DNA of 64,000 nucleotides from an uncultured Alphaproteobacteria bacterium (GTDB taxonomy: Bacteria; Pseudomonadota; Alphaproteobacteria; HIMB59): positions 1 through 64,000 of the forward strand of contig CACKEA010000004.1 in NCBI GenBank assembly GCA_902599045.1, given 5' to 3'. The notes beneath the pieces are model-generated. The model made no database searches. It had not been told where the DNA came from and worked only from the letters and a program-made list of their open reading frames with translations. Positions 1 to 8,098 of this stretch are shown piece by piece (the first letter of the stretch is position 1; the number at the start of each line of letters is the position of its first letter). Made by a program: the position numbers and the translations under genes.

Positions 1-795
1 AACACTTAAGGCTAATTCAGGATATGTTCCTTTAAAAATAGCATCTGAAAACCATCGATTATGAATACTATCAAATAATTTCGTAGCATTTAAATTTTCT
101 TCTTTTTGATCTAATGGTTCGCCATATTGATTATTTAAGACTATACCAATTTCATGAGAATTATTAGATTTTAAAGCTTCAACAGATAGTCCATGTGCAA
201 GTAAAATGTTATGCATCGTTGATACTGCTGACTTAAGATTCTGCTTACCTGGCGCATGTTCACCTAAATAATGACTAAGCCATGAGACGCACCACGGTTC
301 GTTTATGGTTGCTATTTTTTTAAATAAGTCTCCATATTGCTGAGATACAAAGTATGAAAATTCAGCAAAACGCTTACATGTATCTTTATTTTCCCATCCT
401 TCAATTTTTGAGAAACGTACTGGCAAATCCCAATGATAAAGTGTGGGAAATGGCTCTAAATCACTCTCTAAAATTTTATCCAATAGCCTCTTGTAGAAAT
501 CAACTCCATCCATATTAATGTCATTATTATTTTCTGGGAATAGTCTCGGCCATGAAAATGAGAAACGATAAGCGTTAAACCCAAGATCCTTAATGAGTTT
601 TATATCTTCCTCAAAATATTCATAATGGTTACAGGCGTTTAGACCATCAATTCCATTTAATTTCTTTCGGGCAAAATCATCCCATATAGACTTGCCACAT
701 CCACCATATTTATTACCTTCTATTTGATAAGACGAAGTGGCGGTACCAAAGATAAAACTAGAAGGAAAATTTTTTAGAAGAGAGAGATTATTCAA
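1..795 (-). CDS. GH1 beta-glucosidase, N-terminal part
   Basis: Glycoside hydrolase family 1 enzyme that would release glucose from beta-glucosides in the cytoplasm. About 265 N-terminal residues are present and the rest runs off the window's left edge; family members are about 450 residues. The N-terminus reads FPSSFIFGTATSSYQIEG, the classic GH1 opening, and the acid/base motif TINEPW is encoded near position 300. No ATG exists before the conserved opening; TTG at 795 is the first start after an in-frame stop at 798-796, so a TTG start is very likely. It lies 5 bp after the GH4 gene and is probably in the agl operon. Beta- versus other glycoside specificity cannot be settled from this fragment. 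Confidence 0.88.
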   Translation of the reverse strand, partial: MNNLSLLKNFPSSFIFGTATSSYQIEGNKYGGCGKSIWDDFARKKLNGIDGLNACNHYEYFEEDIKLIKDLGFNAYRFSFSWPRLFPENNNDINMDGVDFYKRLLDKILESDLEPFPTLYHWDLPVRFSKIEGWENKDTCKRFAEFSYFVSQQYGDLFKKIATINEPWCVSWLSHYLGEHAPGKQNLKSAVSTMHNILLAHGLSVEALKSNNSHEIGIVLNNQYGEPLDQKEENLNATKLFDSIHNRWFSDAIFKGTYPELALSV

Positions 796-800
796 TTATA

Positions 801-2117
801 CTATTGTAAATATCCCAAATATTCTTTTTGAAATGCTATCATCGTATCAATCAAAGAGGTAACTGAATTAGGATTTTCTACAAGTGGATCGGCCAGAAGG
901 GCGTGAATAGCTGTTTCCTTTGACTTATTCAGTATAGCTTTAGTTGTCAATTGAATTGTTCCTACTTGCGAATTAAGAAGTGAGCCAAAAGACTCCGGAT
1001 AATTCTCTAACTTTCTACCGTGTATACCTGTCTTATTAATTATGGCTGGTACCTCAACTACAATATCTTTTGGAAGACACTCAATAAAATTATTGTTCCT
1101 TATATTTACAGCATGTTCCAACATGTTCAGATCTGCTACAATACTTTCAATAATCGGTATAGCTCTCTCATGAGGCTTGGGGTGACTCATATCAAAAAAC
1201 CTCTCATATCCGTCATTGGAAAAAAAAGACAAACACCTTTTTTTGTACTTATCATAAAAGTCTAAAATACCATCATGATCTACAACACTATAGGCCCAAG
1301 ATAAATATTCACCTAAATGACTATCTGTAGTAATTGGAAGATATCCATATCTTTTAAATAGCTCAAAGAATAAACCTCTTTCGGCACCTGGATTAGAAAA
1401 AAATCCTTCATGATCATTTACCAAATCAGAATAATAGTCTTCGAAGTTTTTATTTATTGAAGGATATCCATCTTTATTAGAGTCTTTATATTTTGCACTC
1501 AGTAAAATACTTAAGTGATTTAAACCTCCTGCCTCAAACTCAATATTGTCTATATCAGTTTCCATCAACGAAGGTAGCTGGCGAGTCATTGAAGCAATCT
1601 CATGACACAGTCCAGTTATTTTTAAGTTTGGGAAACGAGTATTCAACGCATGACATATTCGTTGCATAGGATTTGAATAACTAAATACAAATGCTTCCGG
1701 ACAAATTTTTTCAATATCTTCACAAATTTCTATGATCACTGGCACTTGACGCATCGCATGAAACATCCCGCCGGGTCCCCCGTTTTCTCCGTAGACTTGT
1801 TTGATGCCATACTGAAGGGGCACTTTCCAATCTTGCTCCCAAAGTTCAAATCTATTCCCCACCTCTATTGATATAAGACAAAAATCAGCCTGTTGTAGGG
1901 CATCGGTTCGAGAGGTTGTCGACTCAATATTAAAGTCTACTCCAAGTTTCTCTTTAAAAGATAAAGCAATTTCATGGGTATTTTTGAGGGTTTCAGGATT
2001 AATGTCATGAAGCACTAATGTTGAGCCAGAAAGAATTTTAGACTTAAAAAAATCACCTACGATACCAAGGCCAAAATTAGTACTCCCGGCACCTATTATT
2101 ACTATTCTATTACTCAC
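801..2117 (-). CDS. GH4 family glycosidase (probable alpha-glucosidase type)
   Basis: NAD- and divalent-metal-dependent glycosidase of family GH4. The Rossmann start IVIIGAGSTNFG is at residues 5-16, the NP of the SYSNP motif at 149-150, the metal-site motif CHE at 171-173 and GLNH at 198-201. In GH4 the CxxP/CHxx tetrapeptide tracks substrate: CHS types are mostly alpha-galactosidases and CHE types have been linked to alpha-glucosidases, so an alpha-glucoside is the better guess. The length of 438 is normal. It overlaps aglG by 4 bp (ATGA) and lies in the aglEFG operon, which supports hydrolysis of the imported disaccharide. An alpha-galactosidase or alpha-glucuronidase role remains possible. 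Confidence 0.87.
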   Translation of the reverse strand: MSNRIVIIGAGSTNFGLGIVGDFFKSKILSGSTLVLHDINPETLKNTHEIALSFKEKLGVDFNIESTTSRTDALQQADFCLISIEVGNRFELWEQDWKVPLQYGIKQVYGENGGPGGMFHAMRQVPVIIEICEDIEKICPEAFVFSYSNPMQRICHALNTRFPNLKITGLCHEIASMTRQLPSLMETDIDNIEFEAGGLNHLSILLSAKYKDSNKDGYPSINKNFEDYYSDLVNDHEGFFSNPGAERGLFFELFKRYGYLPITTDSHLGEYLSWAYSVVDHDGILDFYDKYKKRCLSFFSNDGYERFFDMSHPKPHERAIPIIESIVADLNMLEHAVNIRNNNFIECLPKDIVVEVPAIINKTGIHGRKLENYPESFGSLLNSQVGTIQLTTKAILNKSKETAIHALLADPLVENPNSVTSLIDTMIAFQKEYLGYLQ

Positions 2118-3253
2118 CCTTTTATTGATCCTGCTACTAATCCTCTTATAAAGTATCTTTGAAGAGAAAAGAAAATAAATAATGGCACAGCCATTGAGAC
2201 AAATGCACTAGTTGTGAGTATTTCCCAGTTTTCTCCTCTAGATCCAAGCAGCTCCTTTAATTTTGCTGTCAAAATAATCTCACTGGGGTGTTTGTCTAAA
2301 AAGACCAATCCTACTAGAAGATCATTCCATACCCATAAGAATTGTAGAATAAATATAGAGGCAAAAGCAGGGACTGATAAAGGAACAACGATTTTGATAA
2401 AGGTATCATAGTGAGTTGCACCATCTACTTTTGCTGCCTCCATCATTTCTTGAGGAAGGGACTTCAAGAAGTTCCATAACAAGAATGTTGTTGAGGCTAA
2501 ACCAAATCCTGTATGTGCCATCCAAATCCCAGGGAATGATTTTGCAGCTACTCCAAAGAGAGCACCAAAGTCATTATAAATTGTTAATATAGGTATTAGT
2601 GACATTTGTAATGGAACAACAAGAGAGGCAATTATTGTTGCTAACAAAATATCTCGACCGTAAAATTTCATCCAAGTTAGGGCATACGCAAAAAAAGAGC
2701 AAATAATAAGAGGTATCAAAGTAGCGGGAAGTGCAACAGCAAACGTATTCAAAAATGCTTGCCCTAAACCCTCTTGAAATAGAACCTCTTTATAGTTGTC
2801 TAAAGTAAAACTTGGGGGACTCTTGGCTGATACAAATACTCTTTTACCTTTTTTCTTCTTAAATTCATTTTGTGATTTCCAAATATAGTCACCATTTTCT
2901 AATACAGTAATTTCAGTTCCATCTTTAAATAACGCAGTTTCACCCACTTCATATTCATCAATATTTTTTGAAGTCACACCAAATCGGAATATTTCTTTTC
3001 CTTTGTTTTCTCTAAATAAATTACTTTTAATGTAATAATATTCTCCCTCTTTAATTTGCGCATCGTTGCCTTTAGTTCGGTATATTTCATTCACTTCCGT
3101 TGTTGTGAAAGAAGTCCACCACCCACTTATTGCCAGGACATCTTTGTCCCTTAAAGAGCTTATAAATAATCCAAAAGTTGGAGCAATCCATGCTATGACA
3201 AAAATAAGCAATAAAAGTTGTGAGAAAATTGAGGTTATTGTTAATTTTTTCAT
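2114..3253 (-). CDS. aglG: Alpha-glucoside ABC transporter permease AglG
   Basis: Inner-membrane permease of a CUT1 sugar ABC importer (MalG family). The EAA loop that contacts the ATPase is at residues 272-291 (EAAKVDGATHYDTF). Most MalG proteins have about 280 residues; this one has 379 because about 125 extra residues lie between the first membrane helix (14-34) and the second (near 165), predicted periplasmic. That enlarged loop is typical of AglG of Rhizobium-type alpha-glucoside transporters. It overlaps aglF by 4 bp and the GH4 gene by 4 bp, so translation is probably coupled. No ATPase gene follows in this operon. Confidence 0.88.
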   Translation of the reverse strand: MKKLTITSIFSQLLLLIFVIAWIAPTFGLFISSLRDKDVLAISGWWTSFTTTEVNEIYRTKGNDAQIKEGEYYYIKSNLFRENKGKEIFRFGVTSKNIDEYEVGETALFKDGTEITVLENGDYIWKSQNEFKKKKGKRVFVSAKSPPSFTLDNYKEVLFQEGLGQAFLNTFAVALPATLIPLIICSFFAYALTWMKFYGRDILLATIIASLVVPLQMSLIPILTIYNDFGALFGVAAKSFPGIWMAHTGFGLASTTFLLWNFLKSLPQEMMEAAKVDGATHYDTFIKIVVPLSVPAFASIFILQFLWVWNDLLVGLVFLDKHPSEIILTAKLKELLGSRGENWEILTTSAFVSMAVPLFIFFSLQRYFIRGLVAGSIKG

Positions 3254-4233
3254 ACCTTTTGATCTTGTCTGTGCTTATATAAGTTCCATGCTAATATGGG
3301 AATAACACCTATTAATATACAAAAAGCTAGGACACTCCCTCTGCCTGTATCCCCGCCACCTCGAAACATCCAGTCATACATCAAGTTTGCCAAAACTTCA
3401 GTCTGCCACTGCCCATTTGTCATGGCATAAATAATGTCAAATACTTTTAATACCAAGAGCGTTATTATTGTCCAGATTACTAAAATCGTTTGTTCTAAGT
3501 AAGGAATAATTATTTTCCAAAAAATTTTTAGTTCACTAGCGCCATCAATTCTTGCAGCATCCAATGTTTCTTTAGGAATAGTTCTTAGCGCAGCACTAAA
3601 AATTACTAAAGCAAGGCCAGTTTGTATCCATATCATGATTGCCATTAAAAAAAAATTATTCCAAATTGGGATTGTCAACCATGCTTGAGGTTCAAAACCC
3701 AAAGCTACTGCAATAGCATTGAGAAGACCAATTTGTTGATCGCCTGGTCCCCTATAATCGTACATAAATTTCCATATTACGCCCGCTCCGACAAACGAAA
3801 TTGCCATGGGCATAAATATTATAGATTTAGCAATTGACCCCCACCATACCCTGTCTGCTAAATTTGCAATAACTAAACCAAAAAATGTGCTAAGAGTTGG
3901 CACCACTATTAACCAACCTAAATTATTAATTATACTTCTTTTAAAATCAGGATCTTTGATCGCCCATGCATAGTTATATAAACCTACGAAGTTTTCTCCT
4001 AATTTATCATAAAAACTTAATCTTATTGTTTCAAATACAGGGTAGATGATAAAGACGAACAAGACTATAAATGCAGGCCCAATAAAAATAACAACTCTTA
4101 ATGAGTTTTCTAAAGCAAATTTTCTTGAAGATTTAACTCTAAAATAATCTAGTAAAAAATTTGAAAAATGAAAAAAAGCTACAAAAAAAAGAACACCAAT
4201 AAGAACAGTTATTGCGAGGGAAAATATACTCAT
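3250..4233 (-). CDS. aglF: Alpha-glucoside ABC transporter permease AglF
   Basis: Permease partner of AglG (MalF family). Its 327 residues have an extra N-terminal membrane helix (about 5-30) before the usual six, and the EAA loop at about 222-242 (ETLDAARIDGASELKIF). Length and helix layout match AglF. It starts 64 bp downstream of the aglE stop, with a hairpin in the gap, and overlaps aglG by 4 bp. Substrate assignment to alpha-glucosides (sucrose, trehalose or maltose type) comes from the AglEFG architecture and the neighbouring GH4 and GH1 genes, and is inference. Confidence 0.88.
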   Translation of the reverse strand: MSIFSLAITVLIGVLFFVAFFHFSNFLLDYFRVKSSRKFALENSLRVVIFIGPAFIVLFVFIIYPVFETIRLSFYDKLGENFVGLYNYAWAIKDPDFKRSIINNLGWLIVVPTLSTFFGLVIANLADRVWWGSIAKSIIFMPMAISFVGAGVIWKFMYDYRGPGDQQIGLLNAIAVALGFEPQAWLTIPIWNNFFLMAIMIWIQTGLALVIFSAALRTIPKETLDAARIDGASELKIFWKIIIPYLEQTILVIWTIITLLVLKVFDIIYAMTNGQWQTEVLANLMYDWMFRGGGDTGRGSVLAFCILIGVIPILAWNLYKHRQDQKV

Positions 4234-4249
4234 AGGATATGTAGAGAAA

Positions 4250-4278
4250 CTAAGGGCAAATATACTATTCGCCCTTAG
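4250..4278 (-). terminator. Hairpin after aglE (attenuator or mRNA 3'-end stabiliser)
   Basis: Perfect 8-bp inverted repeat CTAAGGGC / GCCCTTAG with a 13-nt loop, in the 64-bp gap between the binding-protein gene and aglF. No long T run follows on the minus strand. This position favours partial termination or protection of the upstream message, which raises binding protein over permease. Confidence 0.6.
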
Positions 4279-4297
4279 ATAAGAAAATTACTTTTTT

Positions 4298-5608
4298 TTA
4301 TTGACCAGCTTCCCAGCTAGCTTGTATTTCGTCTGCGACTTCCTTAGCTGACTTACCATTAGTATAATCAACCATACCAGTCCAGAAAGACCCTGCTCCA
4401 ACCCAACCAGGCATTAAGTCTGATCCATCAAATCTAAAAGTTGTAGCATTCATAAGGATTTCATGTAGACCCTTGAATGTTTCGCTGGAGTATTTGTCAA
4501 CATCCACATACTTGTGAGGTGTTAAAAAACCACCCTTTTCCATGAATCTTTCATTTGCCTCTGGATGAAGTAAGAACTTCATAAACTCAGTAGTTATAGG
4601 TCGGGCATTAGTAGGAGCCATTAAAGTTCCAGCTCCCAGAACAGGTTTTCCTAAGTTCTGAGACTCGAAAGGTGGAAAGTAGAAGAAGTCATAGTCAACA
4701 CCAGCCTCTGATCCCTCAGGGAAGAATGCAGGAATAAAGCTAGCTTGTCTATGCATCATACACTCAGCAGGAGAAGTAAAGAGTCCATTTGGAGAGTCTC
4801 TAAAGTCTGTTGTAGCAACAGCTTTAGTTCCACCGTTAACATAGGAGTCGTTTAATGCAATTGAACCAAAGAATTCCATTGCATCGATTACTCTTTGATC
4901 ATTGAACTTCATCTCGTTAGATACCCATTGATCATAAGTGCTTGGTGAGTGTGTTCTTAGCATAATGTCTTCCATCCAGTCAGTGGCTGGCCAACCGGTT
5001 GCTCCACCAGAACCTAATCCAATACAGAAAGGTGTATTTCCATCACTAACCATCTGATCTGCTAATGCTAATAATCCTTCCATGGTTGTTGGAATTTCAT
5101 AACCATTGTCTTCAAAATTATCAGGTGAATACCAAACTAAGCTTTTTACATTCACTCTGTAAAAGACACCATAGAATTTACTGAAACCAGCTGGATCTTT
5201 ATATGTTGTAAGGTCTACCCAAGATTGACCTGCAGCATAATTATCAAGAACCATTTGTTTAACATCATCACCCAATGCCGATAAACAACCAGTCGCTGCA
5301 ATGTTCGCTGCTAATCCTGGCTGAGGGAATACAGCGATATCCGCTGGACTTCCTGCCTGACAGTCAATATTAATAATTGATTCAAACTCATCAGATCCTC
5401 CGTACTCGACAGAGGCACCAGTTGCTGCTTCAAAGATTGATATGACATCCCTGAAATCATCATCTTGTGGCGCCAACCATGGACCAAAGATTGTTAGTTT
5501 TTCTCCCGACAGGTCAGGGCCTGTATAAGCGTGAGAACCAGCATTTGCATAGCTTGCCCCAAATAGAGAAAGCGCAATTATTGCTGTAAGCGTTTTTAAT
5601 ATTTTCAT
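4298..5608 (-). CDS. aglE: Alpha-glucoside ABC transporter periplasmic binding protein AglE
   Basis: Extracellular solute-binding protein, family 1, that captures the sugar in the periplasm for AglFG. The start at 5608 is chosen because a strong ribosome site (AGGAGGAGG) sits just upstream and the product then opens with a normal signal peptide (MKILKTLTAIIALSLFGASY, cleavage probably after ANA at about 22). An upstream in-frame ATG at 5650 would add 14 residues with no ribosome site. The mature part has the segment SLVWYSPDNFEDNGYEIPTT, typical of sugar-binding proteins. It is first in the operon aglE-aglF-aglG-GH4-GH1. Confidence 0.9.
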   Translation of the reverse strand: MKILKTLTAIIALSLFGASYANAGSHAYTGPDLSGEKLTIFGPWLAPQDDDFRDVISIFEAATGASVEYGGSDEFESIINIDCQAGSPADIAVFPQPGLAANIAATGCLSALGDDVKQMVLDNYAAGQSWVDLTTYKDPAGFSKFYGVFYRVNVKSLVWYSPDNFEDNGYEIPTTMEGLLALADQMVSDGNTPFCIGLGSGGATGWPATDWMEDIMLRTHSPSTYDQWVSNEMKFNDQRVIDAMEFFGSIALNDSYVNGGTKAVATTDFRDSPNGLFTSPAECMMHRQASFIPAFFPEGSEAGVDYDFFYFPPFESQNLGKPVLGAGTLMAPTNARPITTEFMKFLLHPEANERFMEKGGFLTPHKYVDVDKYSSETFKGLHEILMNATTFRFDGSDLMPGWVGAGSFWTGMVDYTNGKSAKEVADEIQASWEAGQ

Positions 5609-5672
5609 AGAAATCCTCCTCCTAGAAAATTTGACATTAAAATGTAACAAACTGAATACGATTTCAAATAGT

Positions 5673-5686
5673 TAAAAGCCGTTTCA
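5673..5686. promoter_or_regulatory. Possible LacI-type operator upstream of aglE
   Basis: The sequence TAAAAGCCGTTTCA is an imperfect palindrome resembling LacI-family operators (TGAAAnCGnTTTCA style). It lies about 65 bp before the aglE start. AglR-like LacI repressors are known for agl operons, but no such regulator is in this window. Confidence 0.3.
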
Positions 5687-5784
5687 TTATGCATTTTCGG
5701 AATGTATTTAAAGTCAACAATATCAACGTTTATTTCGATTAAATCTGTATTTTTTAGGTTTAAATAGCTTAGTTATGTTAAAAA

Positions 5785-6267
5785 TTAATGCTTACTAATA
5801 CTATCATATTTTTCTTGTATCGATTCAGGCCATACAGATTTCATGTAAGCTAAGATGGACCATATGTCATTGTCATTTAGCTTGTCGTTTCCCTGCATCT
5901 TACCATCGTAGTTTTCATTATAAATTTTAAATCCATACTTGATTACGCTAAAGAGCTGTTCTTGACTGTGATGCCATGTGTGCCCTGTACCATTTAAAGG
6001 TGGAGAAAGGTTATGCCCATCTTCATCTTTTTTTGTGCTCCAGTTAGGTTGACCTTGTAAATTATCTCCATGACATGATGCACAATGTGTTACATAAAGA
6101 GATTTACCTAAGTTAATTTGACTGATTAATTTTTCATCAATCTCCACTTTGGTTGTTTCGTTATTTTTAGGCTCAATTGGATTGGGCTGTAAGAAATAAA
6201 GAAGAGTAATTATTATTACTGCTAAAACAATAATAAATATTAAAACTCTTTTTAAAAGATACGACAA
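5785..6267 (-). CDS. Membrane-anchored class I cytochrome c
   Basis: Small monoheme cytochrome c that would carry electrons in the periplasm. The N-terminal hydrophobic segment at residues 8-26 serves as a signal anchor. The heme site is CASCH at 62-66, and Met124 (in DGKMQG) is a likely distal ligand. The length of 160 is usual for anchored cytochrome c-551-like domains. The gene lies 5 bp downstream of csoR and is probably co-transcribed with it, so its level may respond to copper. No oxidase subunits are nearby, so the electron partner is unknown. Confidence 0.85.
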   Translation of the reverse strand: MSYLLKRVLIFIIVLAVIIITLLYFLQPNPIEPKNNETTKVEIDEKLISQINLGKSLYVTHCASCHGDNLQGQPNWSTKKDEDGHNLSPPLNGTGHTWHHSQEQLFSVIKYGFKIYNENYDGKMQGNDKLNDNDIWSILAYMKSVWPESIQEKYDSISKH

Positions 6268-6272
6268 TATTT

Positions 6273-6566
6273 TTAAATATTAAATTTTCTAAGTAGATCT
6301 TGTAATTCTTCTATCTTTTGTTTTTTTTGTTTCTCATTTTTCTTCATAGCATCTACAACACAGTGATCAATGTGCTTATTGAGTATGTTATTTTCAAGAG
6401 ATTTTATTGCAGAAGTTATAGCTCTTGTTTGTTGTAAAATTTCAAGACAATATCTTTTTTCGACAATCATTTTTTCCACACCCTTTAGTTGGCCATGAAT
6501 ACGATTAATACGATGGATATTTTTAATATGGTCTGGATTTTTATTTATTTTAATTACATTTGACAT
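6273..6566 (-). CDS. csoR: CsoR/RcnR-family metal-sensing repressor
   Basis: All-helical DNA-binding repressor of the CsoR/RcnR/FrmR family (DUF156), 97 residues. The Cu(I) triad of CsoR is kept with exact spacing: Cys40, His65 and Cys69 (gaps of 25 and 4), within RYCLEILQQ and HIDHC. This favours copper over nickel/cobalt (RcnR) or formaldehyde (FrmR) sensing. A perfect palindrome directly upstream is the likely operator, placed to control both this gene with the cytochrome c and the divergent DUF4396 gene. No copper ATPase is in view. Confidence 0.87.
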   Translation of the reverse strand: MSNVIKINKNPDHIKNIHRINRIHGQLKGVEKMIVEKRYCLEILQQTRAITSAIKSLENNILNKHIDHCVVDAMKKNEKQKKQKIEELQDLLRKFNI

Positions 6567-6578
6567 ATTGGTTATATA

Positions 6579-6600
6579 TACTATATACTAGTATATAGTA
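6579..6600. promoter_or_regulatory. 22-bp perfect palindrome, likely CsoR operator
   Basis: The half-site TACTATATACT is followed directly by its exact reverse complement, with CTAG at the centre. It fills the 43-bp gap between the divergent starts at 6566 and 6610. Known CsoR operators are inverted repeats with more GC; this would be an AT-rich version. Binding by the adjacent CsoR is inference. Confidence 0.65.
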
Positions 6601-6609
6601 AATAAAAAA

Positions 6610-7056
6610 ATGTCTGTCTCAGCCCTCACTAACTTTAATTGGAAATGTAAACACACATGGAAAAAAAGTGCACACAACACTAAATGGTGTTTAATTGGAT
6701 GTGCCATAGGAGATCTCGGCACAATATATTACTTTCAAATAAATGAGATTGCTTGGCCTACCTTGAATATAATGATTTTAGCAATCATTAATGGACTGAT
6801 TACTAGCATAATCCTTGAAACAATAATTCTATTAAGACAAAGTTTTTCTTTACGAAATGCAATTAGCACTGCTCTTGGAATGAGCTTTATTTCAATGATA
6901 TCAATGGAAATTGCTATGAATGTCACTGACGTTATTTTAACCGGAGGGGCAATGCTTACGTGGTGGGTCGTTCCTATAATGCTTTTTGTAGGATTTATTA
7001 CTCCTTGGCCTTATAATTACTGGAGATTAAAAAAGTATAATATTGCGTGTCATTGA
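6610..7056 (+). CDS. DUF4396 membrane protein
   Basis: Integral membrane protein of the DUF4396 family, recognised from the segment NTKWCLIGCAIGDLGTIYYF near residues 23-42 and the C-terminal MLTWWVVPIMLFVGFITPWP. About four membrane helices are visible. The paired Cys in CLIGC, the N-terminal Cys/His residues and Met-rich helices could bind copper, and family members are often found beside copper genes. It is divergent from csoR and shares the palindrome. The biochemical role is not known. Confidence 0.72.
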   Translation: MSVSALTNFNWKCKHTWKKSAHNTKWCLIGCAIGDLGTIYYFQINEIAWPTLNIMILAIINGLITSIILETIILLRQSFSLRNAISTALGMSFISMISMEIAMNVTDVILTGGAMLTWWVVPIMLFVGFITPWPYNYWRLKKYNIACH

Positions 7057-7511
7057 AAAAGTTCGTCTTATGCTTACTATCTTCTTTATTTCTATTTTCA
7101 AATAACCTTTTTGCCTCTCATGTCACCGTCATTGATGGAGATACAATAAGATTAGGCGATGTTAAAATACGTTTTAGTGGAATAGACGCTCCTGAAATAA
7201 ACCAAACGTGTGTTGCAAGTGAAGGGAAGGTTGCATGTGGAAAAATCTCAAAAGACATTCTAATTGCAAAAGTCACAAATAATAAAATTAGTTGCTCAGA
7301 TGAAGGAAAAGACGTTTATGGAAGAATCTTGGGGGAGTGTTTTGTCAATGGAGAGTCATTGAGTAGTTATTTAGTCAGAGAAGGTTTTGCATTTGCATAC
7401 AGAAAATATTCAAACAAATATATAAAGGATGAGGAATACGCCAAATTCAATAATCTTGGTATGTGGTCCATGGAATTTGAGTATCCCTGGGATTACCGAA
7501 GCAAAAATTAA
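7047..7511 (+). CDS. Secreted thermonuclease-family (SNase-like) nuclease
   Basis: Staphylococcal-nuclease-fold phosphodiesterase, 154 residues, with an N-terminal signal peptide (about 1-24). The catalytic set is present: VIDGDTIRLG at 28-37, Arg42 and Glu50 in IRFSGIDAPE, and Arg93 in YGRILGE. Four Cys (55, 64, 83, 98) fit disulfides in the periplasm. The start is GTG at 7047, overlapping the previous gene by 10 bp; the TTG at 7053 is an alternative. It would degrade extracellular or periplasmic nucleic acid for nutrients. Confidence 0.87.
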   Translation: MSLKKFVLCLLSSLFLFSNNLFASHVTVIDGDTIRLGDVKIRFSGIDAPEINQTCVASEGKVACGKISKDILIAKVTNNKISCSDEGKDVYGRILGECFVNGESLSSYLVREGFAFAYRKYSNKYIKDEEYAKFNNLGMWSMEFEYPWDYRSKN

Positions 7512-7516
7512 ATATT

Positions 7517-8095
7517 TTGTCAAAAATATATCTTTCCGTAATAATTTTCATTATTAATTTAAACTTTTATTCAAATCTATACTCGTCAGATCAAGATTAC
7601 TGTGTGGGTTATTTAGAGGAAGTCTACTGGTCTTTGGATCCGATTGAAGAGATTGAGACACGAGATCAAATTATACTCTTCTTCAATGAAAATTTTGAAG
7701 GAGCTAAAGTTTTAAATTATGACTTGTATTATGACTCGCAATCAAAACAGTTTTTAACTGACTTAAATGGCGTTGATATCAGTCAATACAAAAAAGTTAA
7801 TTACCCTAATTTTGAAATCCTAGTGTTGGATGCATATATCAATCTATTTAAAGGAGACGGAACTAACTACTGTCCTGCTTTTTGGAATGATTGCTCTGAG
7901 CAGTCGTTAAACTCTTTTTTTCAAGCGTCTGAAGATTTTAGTAAAACTTGGAGCGGTGAAGACAATGTTTTGAATTTTTTAAACGACTACTTTTTGGGAC
8001 ACCATTGCACCATGTACTTCGATAAGTCCATAGATCAAGGAATATTTATTAGTGACCTGAATATTTTAATTAGAGAATTAACAAAACAATATTGA
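7517..8095 (+). CDS. Exported protein of unknown function
   Basis: I do not recognise a family. The 192-residue product begins at a TTG (7517) with a hydrophobic signal-like stretch (LSVIIFIINLNFYSN), then an acidic mature domain with Cys in DYCVGYLEE, NYCPAFWNDC and HHCTMYF, consistent with disulfide bonding. The gene follows the nuclease by 5 bp and is probably co-transcribed. Low GC matches its neighbours. Confidence 0.6.
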   Translation: MSKIYLSVIIFIINLNFYSNLYSSDQDYCVGYLEEVYWSLDPIEEIETRDQIILFFNENFEGAKVLNYDLYYDSQSKQFLTDLNGVDISQYKKVNYPNFEILVLDAYINLFKGDGTNYCPAFWNDCSEQSLNSFFQASEDFSKTWSGEDNVLNFLNDYFLGHHCTMYFDKSIDQGIFISDLNILIRELTKQY

Positions 8096-8098
8096 TTG

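Noticed and set aside
1020-1265. Open frame on the plus strand inside the GH4 gene
   Set aside because: It is the antisense shadow of a well-supported coding region, as are many other short frames in the window.
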